From the NCBI RefSeq assembly GCF_000297395.2, contig NZ_HF570108.1, positions 1,464,611 to 1,528,610 of the forward strand: a stretch of 64,000 nt of DNA, in the 5' to 3' direction. Source of the DNA: Micromonospora lupini str. Lupac 08. Its GTDB lineage: Bacteria > Actinomycetota > Actinomycetes > Mycobacteriales > Micromonosporaceae. Made by a program: the position numbers and the translations under genes. Under the pieces are notes generated by a model. The model searched no databases and was not told where the DNA came from. It worked only from the letters and a program-made list of their open reading frames with translations. Shown here piece by piece: positions 52,871 through 61,354 of the stretch; the first letter of the stretch is position 1; every line of letters begins with the position of its first letter.

Positions 52871-54277
52871 ATGGCACGCGTGCTCACTCCCCGTGCGGAG
52901 GACTTCCCCCGCTGGTACCAGGACCTGATCGCCAAGGCGAAGCTGGCCGACAACGGCCCGGTCCGCGGCACCATGGTCATCCGTCCGGCCGGCTACGCCA
53001 TCTGGGAGCGCATGCAGCTCGAGATGGACGCCCGGATCAAGGCGGCCGGGGCGGAGAACGCGTACTTCCCGCTGTTCATCCCGGAGAGCTACCTCAAGCG
53101 TGAGGCCCAGCACGTCGAGGGCTTCTCGCCGGAGCTGGCGGTGGTCACCCACGGTGGCGGTAAGCAGCTCGCCGAGCCGGTGGTGGTGCGCCCCACCAGC
53201 GAGACGGTGATCGGCGAGTTCATGGCCAAGTGGATCGACTCGTACCGGGACCTGCCGCTGCTGCTGAACCAGTGGGCAAACGTGGTCCGGTGGGAGCTGC
53301 GTCCGCGGATCTTCCTGCGGACCAGCGAGTTCCTCTGGCAGGAGGGGCACACGGCGCACGCCACCCGCGAGGACGCCCGCGCCTACGCGCGGCGGATCCT
53401 GCACGAGGCGTACGAGGATCTGATGGTCAACGTGCTCGGCATTCCGGTGGTGGTGGGCCTGAAGACGACCCGTGAGCGCTTCGCCGGGGCGACTGCCACG
53501 TACACCTGCGAAGGCATGATGGGCGACGGCAAGGCGCTGCAGTTGGGCACCAGCCACGAGTTGGGTCAGAACTTCGCCAAGGCGTTCGACATCAGCTACT
53601 CCGCCAAGGAGGGCGGCCGCGAACACGCGTGGACGACCTCCTGGGGCACGTCGACCCGGATGCTCGGCGGCCTGATCATGGCGCACGGCGACGACAACGG
53701 CCTGCGGGTGCCGCCGAGGCTGGCCCCCATTCAGGCGTACATCATGATCGTCAAGGATGGCGAGGGCGTCGCGGAGGCGGCGGCCAAGCTGCGCGACGGC
53801 CTGCGCGACGCCGGTGTCCGGGTCGCGCTCGACGACCGGACCGACACCGCGTTCGGCCGCCGGGCCGTCGACGCCGAGCTGCGCGGCTATCCGGTACGCG
53901 TCGAGGTCGGCCCCCGTGACCTGGCCGTCGGCAACGCGACAGTGGTCCGCCGTACCGACGGGTCGAAGTCCCCGACGCCGGTGGCCGACGTGGTCGGCGC
54001 GGTGCTGGCGGCGTTGGAGGCCGACCAGCAGGTGCTGCACGACCAGGCGCTCGCCCACCGGTTGTCGCGCACGGTCGAGGTGGCCACCCTGGCCGAGGCG
54101 ATCGAGGCGGCCGCGACCGGTTGGGCGCGGGTGCCGTGGTCGGCTGTCGGCGTGGCCGGCGAGGCCGAGGCGAACGGCCAGGGCGTGACGGTGCGCTGCC
54201 TGCTGCGCGCCGACGGCTCGGTGCCGGACTCGGAGGACGAGCCCGACCTGGTCGCCATCCTCGCCCGCGCCTACTGA
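52871..54277 (+). CDS. proS: Prolyl-tRNA synthetase, archaeal/eukaryal-type
   Basis: The 468-aa class II synthetase has motif 1 around 'YAIWERMQLEMDARIKAAGA', the motif 2 block 'VRPTSETVIGEFMAKWI' and 'LRPRIFLRTSEFLWQEGHTA', and motif 3 'GTSTRMLGGLIMAHGDDNGL' with its Arg. It lacks the bacterial-type editing insert (a ~570-aa protein would be expected) and ends in Ala-Tyr, typical of the archaeal type. Whether this is the only proS in the genome cannot be told; if a bacterial-type copy exists, this could be a resistance or stress paralogue. ATG 52871 is clear. Confidence 0.94.
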   Translation: MARVLTPRAEDFPRWYQDLIAKAKLADNGPVRGTMVIRPAGYAIWERMQLEMDARIKAAGAENAYFPLFIPESYLKREAQHVEGFSPELAVVTHGGGKQLAEPVVVRPTSETVIGEFMAKWIDSYRDLPLLLNQWANVVRWELRPRIFLRTSEFLWQEGHTAHATREDARAYARRILHEAYEDLMVNVLGIPVVVGLKTTRERFAGATATYTCEGMMGDGKALQLGTSHELGQNFAKAFDISYSAKEGGREHAWTTSWGTSTRMLGGLIMAHGDDNGLRVPPRLAPIQAYIMIVKDGEGVAEAAAKLRDGLRDAGVRVALDDRTDTAFGRRAVDAELRGYPVRVEVGPRDLAVGNATVVRRTDGSKSPTPVADVVGAVLAALEADQQVLHDQALAHRLSRTVEVATLAEAIEAAATGWARVPWSAVGVAGEAEANGQGVTVRCLLRADGSVPDSEDEPDLVAILARAY

Positions 54278-54278
54278 G

Positions 54279-54947
54279 GTGCGGCCGGGCAACCCTGTCG
54301 ACCGGTTCGCGCCGGGCCGGCTGATCATGCACCGGAACGTGCGGCGCGGCCGGATCGGGTGGGTCCGGCCGGGCCGCGTGGTAAGCGACGACGAGCGAGG
54401 GTTGCTGGTCTGGATCGCCCGGGACTCGCCGGTGGCCCACGAGGTGACCGAGGCCGGGCTGGGGATGCGGGCGATGCCGTTCGCCGAGTGGATCTCGTCG
54501 ACGTACCGGCTGGCGCACGGGCGCTGGAACGGCCCGCCCCTGCTGAAGTTCCTGCCCACCGGTGCGGCCCACTCGGTCTGGTGGTTCCGGGACGCGCAGG
54601 GGCGCTTCCTGAACTGGTACGTCAACCTGGAGGAGCCGGGCGTCCGGTGGGACGACGGGCCGGTGGCCGGGGTGGACGTGGTGGACCAGGACCTGGACGT
54701 GGTCGTCCACCCGGACCTCAGTTGGCAGTGGAAGGACGAGGACGAGTTCGTCGAGCGTCTGGCCTTTCCGAAGGACTACTGGGTGACCGACGAGAAGGCG
54801 GTCCGCGCCGAGGGGGAGCGGGTGATCGCGCTCGCCGAGGCGGGTGAGTTCCCGTTCGACGGAACCTGGTGTGACTATGCCCCGCCACCGAACTGGGGCG
54901 TGCCGGAAGGGCTGCCCGCCGGTTGGGATCGTCCGCCAGTGCGTTGA
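54279..54947 (+). CDS. DUF402 domain protein
   Basis: The 222-aa protein has the DUF402 core 'VWWFRDAQGRFLNWYVNLEE' followed by 'VDVVDQDLDVVVHPDLSWQW' and 'KDEDEF'. DUF402 members include FomD-like nucleotide hydrolases, in which acidic residues of the D-x-D-x-D type bind metal; the 'DQDLDVVVHPD' stretch fits. The reaction here is not known. GTG 54279 starts one base after the proS stop, so the two genes are coupled. Confidence 0.85.
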   Translation: MRPGNPVDRFAPGRLIMHRNVRRGRIGWVRPGRVVSDDERGLLVWIARDSPVAHEVTEAGLGMRAMPFAEWISSTYRLAHGRWNGPPLLKFLPTGAAHSVWWFRDAQGRFLNWYVNLEEPGVRWDDGPVAGVDVVDQDLDVVVHPDLSWQWKDEDEFVERLAFPKDYWVTDEKAVRAEGERVIALAEAGEFPFDGTWCDYAPPPNWGVPEGLPAGWDRPPVR

Positions 54948-55050
54948 ACTGCCTCGATTACCCTGTGTCATCCTGCGGACATAGGGGGTGGTGGAAGCGG
55001 CGTGGCGGCCTAGGGTTCAGGCAACGTCACCACCAGTAATGGGAGGCCTG

Positions 55051-55629
55051 ATGGCCGACCAGATCGACACCTTCTCCGACCTGCAGGCCCGCGCCGGCGC
55101 GATCCTCGCCCGGCTGAGCGCCGCTCCCACCCTCGCGATCGCGGCAGCCACGAATCCGCTGCTGGCCGTCGAGCACCTCGGCTACCAGTTCAACCCCGAC
55201 ACCCGGGCCGGCATCGGTGACCGCATTCGGCTCGGACCGACCGCCGCCAAGAAGCTCGCCGATCTGCGTACGACGATCGCCCGGCTGGTCGACCGCCAGG
55301 TCGACCCCGACGACGGCCCTGCCGTCCGCCGGCTCCTCACCGACCTGGGCGTGCTCCCGGGCTCCGGCGGCGACGAACCGGACACCGACCCGCCGCGCTG
55401 GCAGCCCGGCGGTGCCGGCGCCGACCCGCTGGAACCGTTCCGGGACCGGCACCCGGTGCTGGTTCCGCTGCTGGAGTACCGGCGGATCTCCGCCCGCCGG
55501 CCGAGGTTCGCGCCCCCGCGGGCCTTCGCCGCGATCCTCGGCGGCACGGTGACCACACCGTTGACGGGCGTGAGTGGCCGGCTTCAGTCGCCAGCGCCGG
55601 ACCCGGAAGCCGAGACCCACCCCCGCTGA
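55051..55629 (+). CDS. 192-aa protein of unknown function
   Basis: I do not recognise the family. Residues 1-90 are predicted helical ('LQARAGAILARLSAAPTLAI', 'NPLLAVEHLGYQFNPDTRAG', 'LADLRTTIARLVDRQ'). The 'NPLLAVEHLGYQFNPD' block resembles leader-like helices of NHLP-type or related small proteins, but this is only a resemblance. Residues 105-192 are Pro/Asp/Arg-rich and probably disordered, containing 'HPVLVPLLEYRRISARRPRF'. There is no signal peptide. GGGAGG at 55041-55046 serves ATG 55051; ATG 55039 is the alternative. It is first in the 55-64 kb run, 111 bp before the large PKD gene. Confidence 0.7.
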   Translation: MADQIDTFSDLQARAGAILARLSAAPTLAIAAATNPLLAVEHLGYQFNPDTRAGIGDRIRLGPTAAKKLADLRTTIARLVDRQVDPDDGPAVRRLLTDLGVLPGSGGDEPDTDPPRWQPGGAGADPLEPFRDRHPVLVPLLEYRRISARRPRFAPPRAFAAILGGTVTTPLTGVSGRLQSPAPDPEAETHPR

Positions 55630-55740
55630 CCGACGGGCGGCCCGTCGCGCGGCGACGGCCCCCAGCATTTCCTGACGTCCGGACCGGCATCGGCGTCCAC
55701 ACCCTCCGGCCTCCACCACACCGGCCCCGAAGGGGGACCA

Positions 55741-58700
55741 ATGGCCGACACCCATGGCTTCGAGGTCGTCGTCGAGGCGACTTCGCCCGTTCTCCGCAAG
55801 GCACTGCAGGGCGCCTGGAAGTCCGCCGAGTGCGGCGACACCAGCACCGACGAGGGACGCATTCCGCAATACCTGCCGGTTCCGGCCGGCCTCGGGATCG
55901 GTGGGTTCATCACGGCCGGCGGCCAGGTGGAGATCCCCCGAGACCAGCTCGACGCCACTCCACGACCCGACATCGACGGTTGCGAACTCACCTTCGGCCT
56001 GGTCATCCAGGTGACCGTCGCCGATCCGCCGGTGCCCTCCGCGCAACTGCTTGACCTCACCGCCACCGCGCACGCCGCCGTGCCGATCGGGGTGCTGCCG
56101 GACTCGAAGAACGTGGGACTGCGCTTCGACGGCCTGCCCCGCAGCGCGGTCACCGCGACCCTGACCAGCGGCGACCCTCTCGCCCCGAAGCTCCTCCAGA
56201 TCCTCGGCGAGTACGTCCACTTCGCCTACGAGAACGGCGGCCCCGGGGGCGTGCTGCATCCCGGTATCCCGGCGATCCCGCACGAGCAGGACGACACCGG
56301 GCTGGTGCTGGGTCTCGGCGTCGGCAGCTACACCCTCGACACCCACCTGGAGATCTACGACGACCAGGCCGACCCCGCCCACCGGATCGACGTCAGTCAG
56401 CCCGATCCGGCGCACGTCCTCATCAGCATGCCGGTCTACCTGCGGATGTTCCACATCGTGGGTGGTGGTGCGGCGCCCGCGCTGGCCGACCCGATGGCTG
56501 TGGAAACCCGGCTCGCCATCACGGTGCCGCTGGAGACCCCACCGGGGGCGTACACGTTGCGCTTCGACACCGCGACAGTGGTGGCGGGACCGATAAACCC
56601 GGCGTCCGGCATCGAGGGCGCCCACTTCACCACGAACAACGCCACCCTGTTCGGGTTCCTCGACAACGCGCTGCAAGCCCAGCTCAACCAGCAGGGGGCG
56701 GCGTTGGTGCACGGCTTCGGATCGCAGAGCGTCGTGGTGCCCACCGTGGCGCAGATCGAGACGGCCATCGGTGACCTGCTCTTCGACGACCTGGTCGGGC
56801 GGGGCTTCCTGGCCCTGTGGACGCCGGAGGTGGGTGGCGAGGTTTTCGAGGCCGACAACGTCGCCACCCGGGTCTTCGCCGACCTGCTGGTGATCGCGAT
56901 CAACGCCGGCGAGGGCGCCGACATCGGGGCGATGACAAACGTCGTACCGGCCGGACGGGACTTCGCCATCCTGCTCGACGGGACGATAGTGCAGGAGAAC
57001 ATCGACTCCGCCCGAGTCGCCAACGGTTGGGCGGACAGCGACCTGCCGCGCCGCGTCGACCAGGGCGACGACAAGGCGGACGTCCGGGAGTTGGACGTCG
57101 AACTGCGCGACGGGTCGATCCGGATGACCGGAGAGTTGACAGTCATCGACGCGATCCTCGGCAGCATCGACGTCGACGCCAGCTTCCGGGCCGACGTGGG
57201 ACTGCACTGGACCCCGAGCGGTGACCTCAACTCCGACGGCGTCCAGCGGATGGACAACCACCTGATCGGCGAACCGGACGTCGACCCCGAGGAGTCGGTC
57301 CTGTTCTGGGTCATCGCCATCATCCTGGCGATCATCAGCTTCGGCGCCGGGAGCATCCTGATCGGAGTCATCATCATCGTGGTCGCCGCGGTGATCACGG
57401 CCGTGGTCAACAACATCGGCGGGTCGCGCCTCGTCGACCCGATCACCGGGGCGGTCAGCGGCATCACCGGCTGGCCGCCCGAGCTGGCCCGGATCGGACG
57501 GGTCAGGGCCGTCTTCTTCGACCCGATCGTGATCAACGCCGACGGGCTCGTCCTCGCCGGTGACCTGGAGGTGCTCAGCTCCTGTGAGAGCACCGAGGTG
57601 CTCGCCGCCCGCAGCAGCGGACCGTACACCGGGACGGCCCAGTCGGCACTGCTGCTGGCCGCCGGGCACACCAGCGCCGCGGCCGGCTACACCTGGCTGA
57701 CGGGCGACGGAACGGCACCGGCCGCCACCGCGGACGTCAACCACGTCTACGCCGCCAGCGGCACCTACCTGGCCGCGCACTCCTTGACGATCAACCAGCC
57801 CGGCGGCGCCACCAGCCGCCACTTCGCGTTGGTGTACGTCGCCAACGTGCCGCCCACTGTCGATGCCGGCCCGGACCTCACCGTGGACGAGGGGGAGGTG
57901 GTCACACTCGTCGGCCGGTTCAGCGACGTCGAGTACACCGACACCCACGAGACCACCTGGAACTTCGGCGACGCCCAGCCCACCGAGCCGGGCACGGTCG
58001 TGCAGACCAACACCCCGCCGCGGGCCGAGGGCACCAGCACGGTCCAGCACGCCTGGTGCGACAACGGGGTGTACGAGGTGACCCTGCGGGTCCGGGACCA
58101 GAACGGCGGGATGGCGACCGACACCCGGATCGTGACGGTGCGCAACGTCCCGCCCGTGGTCGATGCCGGTCCCGATCTGTTCACCTACCCCTGCACGGTC
58201 CTCACCCTCACCGCCGCGTTCACCGATCCCGGTTGGTGCGACACGCACACCGCCGTCTGGGATTTCGGCGACTGCACCCCGCCGCTGCCGGCCGTGGTCA
58301 CCGAGACGCACGAGCCGCCGGCCGGCCGGGGGACCGCGGTGCTGTCCCACCGCTACCCGGACTGCGGCACGTTCCTGACCCGGTGCACGGTGCTCGACGA
58401 CGACGGTGGAGTGGGAGTCGACGAGCTGGTGGTTCGGGCCGTCGACGTGGTCAACCGGCACTTCGAGGACGGGTTCGCCCAGCGCACCACCGGGCAGGTC
58501 GCCAACGGGTGGGAGCCGTACGTGCTGGCCGGCCCTGCGGCCGGGGGCACCGGCCACCATGTCGCGAGCAACTTCGTGGTGCACGGTGGTCGCCGGGCAC
58601 AGGGGCTCGTTCCTGGTCCGCAGCAGCGGGTCGGCGTCCGGCAACAGATCGGGGCCAACCCGGGCTGGGCCTACCAGCTCACCGCCTGGTACGACCTCGA

Positions 58701-59505
58701 CCAGGCCGAACCCGCGACGGCTCGGCTCGGCGTCGACCCCACCGGCGGCACCGACCCGACCTCCGCCGCCGTCGTCTGGAGCGACGCCACGAGCGCCCAG
58801 CGGTGGAGCCCGCTGACGGTACGCGTCGCCGCCCGGGCGGCCGCGGTGACCGTCTTCCTGGAGGCCGCGGCCGACGGGGGCGAACCCCGAAGGGGCGGCG
58901 GACGGGTGTGGTTCGACGACGTGGACCTGCTGGCCGCGCAGCCGTACTGCCCGACGGAGCCGCCGCCGCCACCAAGGCCGCGTGACTGCCTCGACTTCGC
59001 CGACCGTCAGCCCGGCACGCAGTACCCGGCCGAGTGGACGGACCACGGGTTCCTCATCAGTTCCCTGGACGGCGGCGGCCGGGTGGTCGTCGCTGTCGGG
59101 TCGCCCACCGCCGGTGCGGCCCTCCAACTCGGCGCCGGCGTCCGGGTCGAGCTGCCACACCCGGCGGACCGGGTCGTCGTCACGCTTGTCAACCAGGGCG
59201 GCAAACCGGTCGAGCTGACCGCGTTCGACGACGACGGTACGCAGCTCGACCGCGTCGACGTGCCGGCGAACTCGCCGCCGGGCCCGGCGACGGTGACTCT
59301 GGCCGGTCCCGGCATCGTCGCCGTCCGGATCGTCGGACGGTCGGCGGAGGGGCTGCTGGTCCGGCTCTGCGCCGAGTACGCCGACGACACCGGGCCGGAC
59401 GACGAACACGGCGATCCCACGTCGCACCCGGTTCCGGTCGATTCCGGTGGCACCGGCCCGACCCGCCGGCCCGACCCGCCGATCCGTGGTGGCTGCTGTG
59501 GCTGA
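55741..59505 (+). CDS. 1,254-aa PKD-repeat protein with internal membrane hairpin, no signal peptide
   Basis: Order: a beta-rich N-terminal region (1-515, 'FEVVVEATSPVLRKALQGAW'); a hydrophobic hairpin ('VLFWVIAIILAIISFGAGS', 'LIGVIIIVVAAVITAVV', about 520-560); PKD or PKD-like modules at about 620-700, 703-803 ('VPPTVDAGPDLTV') and 803-900 ('VPPVVDAGPDLF'), with WDFGD/WNFGD cores; a jelly-roll, carbohydrate-binding-like region (about 905-1075, 'VWFDDVDLLAAQPYC'); a beta-sandwich (1080-1225); and tail 'IRGGCCG'. PKD modules are normally outside the cell, yet no signal peptide is found, so an alternative export route or intracellular role must be considered. The N-terminal pattern is faintly reminiscent of TULIP/P47 proteins, unproven. 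Confidence 0.8.
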   Translation: MADTHGFEVVVEATSPVLRKALQGAWKSAECGDTSTDEGRIPQYLPVPAGLGIGGFITAGGQVEIPRDQLDATPRPDIDGCELTFGLVIQVTVADPPVPSAQLLDLTATAHAAVPIGVLPDSKNVGLRFDGLPRSAVTATLTSGDPLAPKLLQILGEYVHFAYENGGPGGVLHPGIPAIPHEQDDTGLVLGLGVGSYTLDTHLEIYDDQADPAHRIDVSQPDPAHVLISMPVYLRMFHIVGGGAAPALADPMAVETRLAITVPLETPPGAYTLRFDTATVVAGPINPASGIEGAHFTTNNATLFGFLDNALQAQLNQQGAALVHGFGSQSVVVPTVAQIETAIGDLLFDDLVGRGFLALWTPEVGGEVFEADNVATRVFADLLVIAINAGEGADIGAMTNVVPAGRDFAILLDGTIVQENIDSARVANGWADSDLPRRVDQGDDKADVRELDVELRDGSIRMTGELTVIDAILGSIDVDASFRADVGLHWTPSGDLNSDGVQRMDNHLIGEPDVDPEESVLFWVIAIILAIISFGAGSILIGVIIIVVAAVITAVVNNIGGSRLVDPITGAVSGITGWPPELARIGRVRAVFFDPIVINADGLVLAGDLEVLSSCESTEVLAARSSGPYTGTAQSALLLAAGHTSAAAGYTWLTGDGTAPAATADVNHVYAASGTYLAAHSLTINQPGGATSRHFALVYVANVPPTVDAGPDLTVDEGEVVTLVGRFSDVEYTDTHETTWNFGDAQPTEPGTVVQTNTPPRAEGTSTVQHAWCDNGVYEVTLRVRDQNGGMATDTRIVTVRNVPPVVDAGPDLFTYPCTVLTLTAAFTDPGWCDTHTAVWDFGDCTPPLPAVVTETHEPPAGRGTAVLSHRYPDCGTFLTRCTVLDDDGGVGVDELVVRAVDVVNRHFEDGFAQRTTGQVANGWEPYVLAGPAAGGTGHHVASNFVVHGGRRAQGLVPGPQQRVGVRQQIGANPGWAYQLTAWYDLDQAEPATARLGVDPTGGTDPTSAAVVWSDATSAQRWSPLTVRVAARAAAVTVFLEAAADGGEPRRGGGRVWFDDVDLLAAQPYCPTEPPPPPRPRDCLDFADRQPGTQYPAEWTDHGFLISSLDGGGRVVVAVGSPTAGAALQLGAGVRVELPHPADRVVVTLVNQGGKPVELTAFDDDGTQLDRVDVPANSPPGPATVTLAGPGIVAVRIVGRSAEGLLVRLCAEYADDTGPDDEHGDPTSHPVPVDSGGTGPTRRPDPPIRGGCCG

Positions 59506-59734
59506 ACCTGGCTCGCTCGACAACGTCCGTGCCGTGCTGGCCGCGCACCGGACCGACCTCACCCGTCGGTACGCCGCGGTCGGCACCGGCATCGGCCGGC
59601 CCGACCCGGCCGGCCCGTACGTCATCACCGTCTACGTCACCGAACCCGCACTGGTGGCCCGCACCGACGAGAGCGTCGACGGTGTCGCGCTGCGCTTCGT
59701 GCTCACCGGGCCGTTCCAGGCCCGCCGAACCTGA
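59498..59734 (+). CDS. 78-aa protein resembling the N-terminal domain of the neighbouring protease
   Basis: The product has 'AAVGTGIGRPDPAGPYVITV', then 'YVTEPALVARTDESVDGVAL' and 'RFVLTGPFQARRT'. The layout (G-x-G strand, hydrophobic 'YVITVYVT' strand, second strand ending 'TGPF') parallels residues 35-90 of the protease encoded next ('VSGLAYGRREV', 'PALVVYVVRKVP', 'VDVVETGPFFA'). It may be a free inhibitory, prosegment-like or partner domain. GTG 59498 overlaps the upstream stop by 8 bp; GTG 59486 and 59489 are alternatives. It lies 31 bp before the protease gene. Confidence 0.65.
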   Translation: MAEPGSLDNVRAVLAAHRTDLTRRYAAVGTGIGRPDPAGPYVITVYVTEPALVARTDESVDGVALRFVLTGPFQARRT

Positions 59735-59765
59735 TCCATCACCCCGTTGCACGGCAGGAGGCGGC

Positions 59766-61352
59766 ATGTCCAATCCGAACGACGACAGTTACGTCAAGGC
59801 CCGAGCGTTGGCTCGGGCGGCTCGTCGAGGCCCACTGGCCGGGTTGCTCGGCGACCCGAACGTCAGTGGTCTCGCGTACGGCCGACGGGAGGTCAGCGGC
59901 CGCCGCACGGACGAGCCGGCCCTGGTGGTGTACGTGGTGCGCAAGGTGCCGAGGCAGTTCCTACCCACCACCCGGCTGCTGCCGCGGCGGGTCTACTTCG
60001 GGCCCGACTTCGTCGAGGTCGACGTGGTGGAGACCGGCCCGTTCTTCGCCCAGGAGTTCACCGCCCGGGAGCGTCCGGCGCCCAACGGGGTGAGCATCGC
60101 GCACATCGACGTCACGGCCGGCACGCTCGGCGCGCTGGTCACCGACAACACCGACGGTTCGCTCTGCATCCTGAGCAACAACCACGTGTTGGCGAACGCC
60201 AACGCCGGGGTGATCGGCGACGCGATCGTGCAGCCCGGCCCGTACGACGGCGGCACCGCGCCGGCCGACACCATCGCCACCCTCAAGCGATTCGTGATGA
60301 TCAACCCCGCCGGCAACCGGGTGGACTGCGCGATCGGCCAGGTCTCCCAGCCCAACGACGTGATCGACCGGGTCAAGGACGACATCTTCCCGGTGGCCAA
60401 CAGCGACCATCCGGCGATCGGTCTGCTCTTCGCCGGCTCCTGCAACCGGACCCTGATCAACCCGATCGACGAGGTGCTGCGTCAACTCGACGTGGCCTTC
60501 CCCGCGGGGGCCAGCGCCATCGCCGGCGTCGACATCGGCAGCAACGTGGAGAAGGTCGGCCGGACCACTGAGTACACCACCTCCACGGTGACCGAGCTGG
60601 ATGTCAGCGCGAGCATCGACTACGGCCCCGGGGTCGGCGTGGCCACCTTCGAGGGCCAGATCGCCACCGCCCACCTGTCCGAGGGCGGCGACTCCGGGTC
60701 GGTGGTCTACCTGGGCGGCGCGGGTGGCAACGAGAGCGCCTGCGGCTGCGCCTCCAGCAGCACCGCGCGCCGGGTCCTGGACCGTGACGTCGACCTCGAC
60801 GTGGCGGTCGAGAAGGAGTTCCGGCAGCGCTACCTGCAGCAGACCAGGGTCGGCCGGTTCGCCGTCGACACCTACTTCGCCAACGAGGACCGGCTGGTGG
60901 CTCGGGCTCGGGCGGCGAAGCTCTCCGACGCCGACCGGCGGCACCTCCAGAAGCTCTACGACACGTACGCCGAGACGGCCCGTGCGGCACTGCTCCAGCC
61001 GCAGCGCTCCGAGGCGACGCTCACGACCGAGCACCTCGACGAGGCCCGCAAGACGCTGCGCCGGTTCGCGGACCGGTTGACCGCCGAGGAGCTCTCCGCC
61101 GCCGAGGAGGTGCTGGCGCTGGCGAACGACGCGGTGGGCCGTACTCCGGTGGAGATCCTGCGGATGCTCGACGATGAGCAACTGCTGCACAAGGCGCAGG
61201 AGTTGGTCGAGCGGGTGCCCACCCTGTGTGCTCCGGGCAGTGGGCGGCGCGGCGACGGTGGCTGTGGGTGCGGTGGCGGTGGGAGCGGCGGCGACGCCCG
61301 GCAGGCGGCGGCCGAGAAGCCCACCAAGCCGAAGCCGAAGCGGAAGCGGTGA
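59766..61352 (+). CDS. Trypsin-fold serine protease-like protein with Cys/Gly tail
   Basis: The 528-aa protein has an N-terminal small beta domain (35-95), a chymotrypsin-like domain with a plausible triad His140 ('ILSNNHVLA'), Asp187 ('RVDCAIGQV') and Ser310 ('EGGDSGSVVYLG'), then a helical region (about 350-500) and a tail with 'GCGCGGGGSGG' and poly-Lys/Pro. The arrangement resembles NAL1-like or uncharacterised bacterial trypsin-like proteins with a 'GVGxGxK..VYV' leader domain. There is no signal peptide or membrane helix, so cytoplasmic or unconventional location is implied. AGGAGG at 59757-59762 serves ATG 59766. Confidence 0.85.
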   Translation: MSNPNDDSYVKARALARAARRGPLAGLLGDPNVSGLAYGRREVSGRRTDEPALVVYVVRKVPRQFLPTTRLLPRRVYFGPDFVEVDVVETGPFFAQEFTARERPAPNGVSIAHIDVTAGTLGALVTDNTDGSLCILSNNHVLANANAGVIGDAIVQPGPYDGGTAPADTIATLKRFVMINPAGNRVDCAIGQVSQPNDVIDRVKDDIFPVANSDHPAIGLLFAGSCNRTLINPIDEVLRQLDVAFPAGASAIAGVDIGSNVEKVGRTTEYTTSTVTELDVSASIDYGPGVGVATFEGQIATAHLSEGGDSGSVVYLGGAGGNESACGCASSSTARRVLDRDVDLDVAVEKEFRQRYLQQTRVGRFAVDTYFANEDRLVARARAAKLSDADRRHLQKLYDTYAETARAALLQPQRSEATLTTEHLDEARKTLRRFADRLTAEELSAAEEVLALANDAVGRTPVEILRMLDDEQLLHKAQELVERVPTLCAPGSGRRGDGGCGCGGGGSGGDARQAAAEKPTKPKPKRKR

Positions 61353-61354
61353 CG

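Noticed and set aside
55027..59628. 1,533-codon antisense open frame across the PKD gene
   Set aside because: The sense frame has PKD modules and a ribosome site; the antisense product is Gly/Asp/Arg-rich with no fold.
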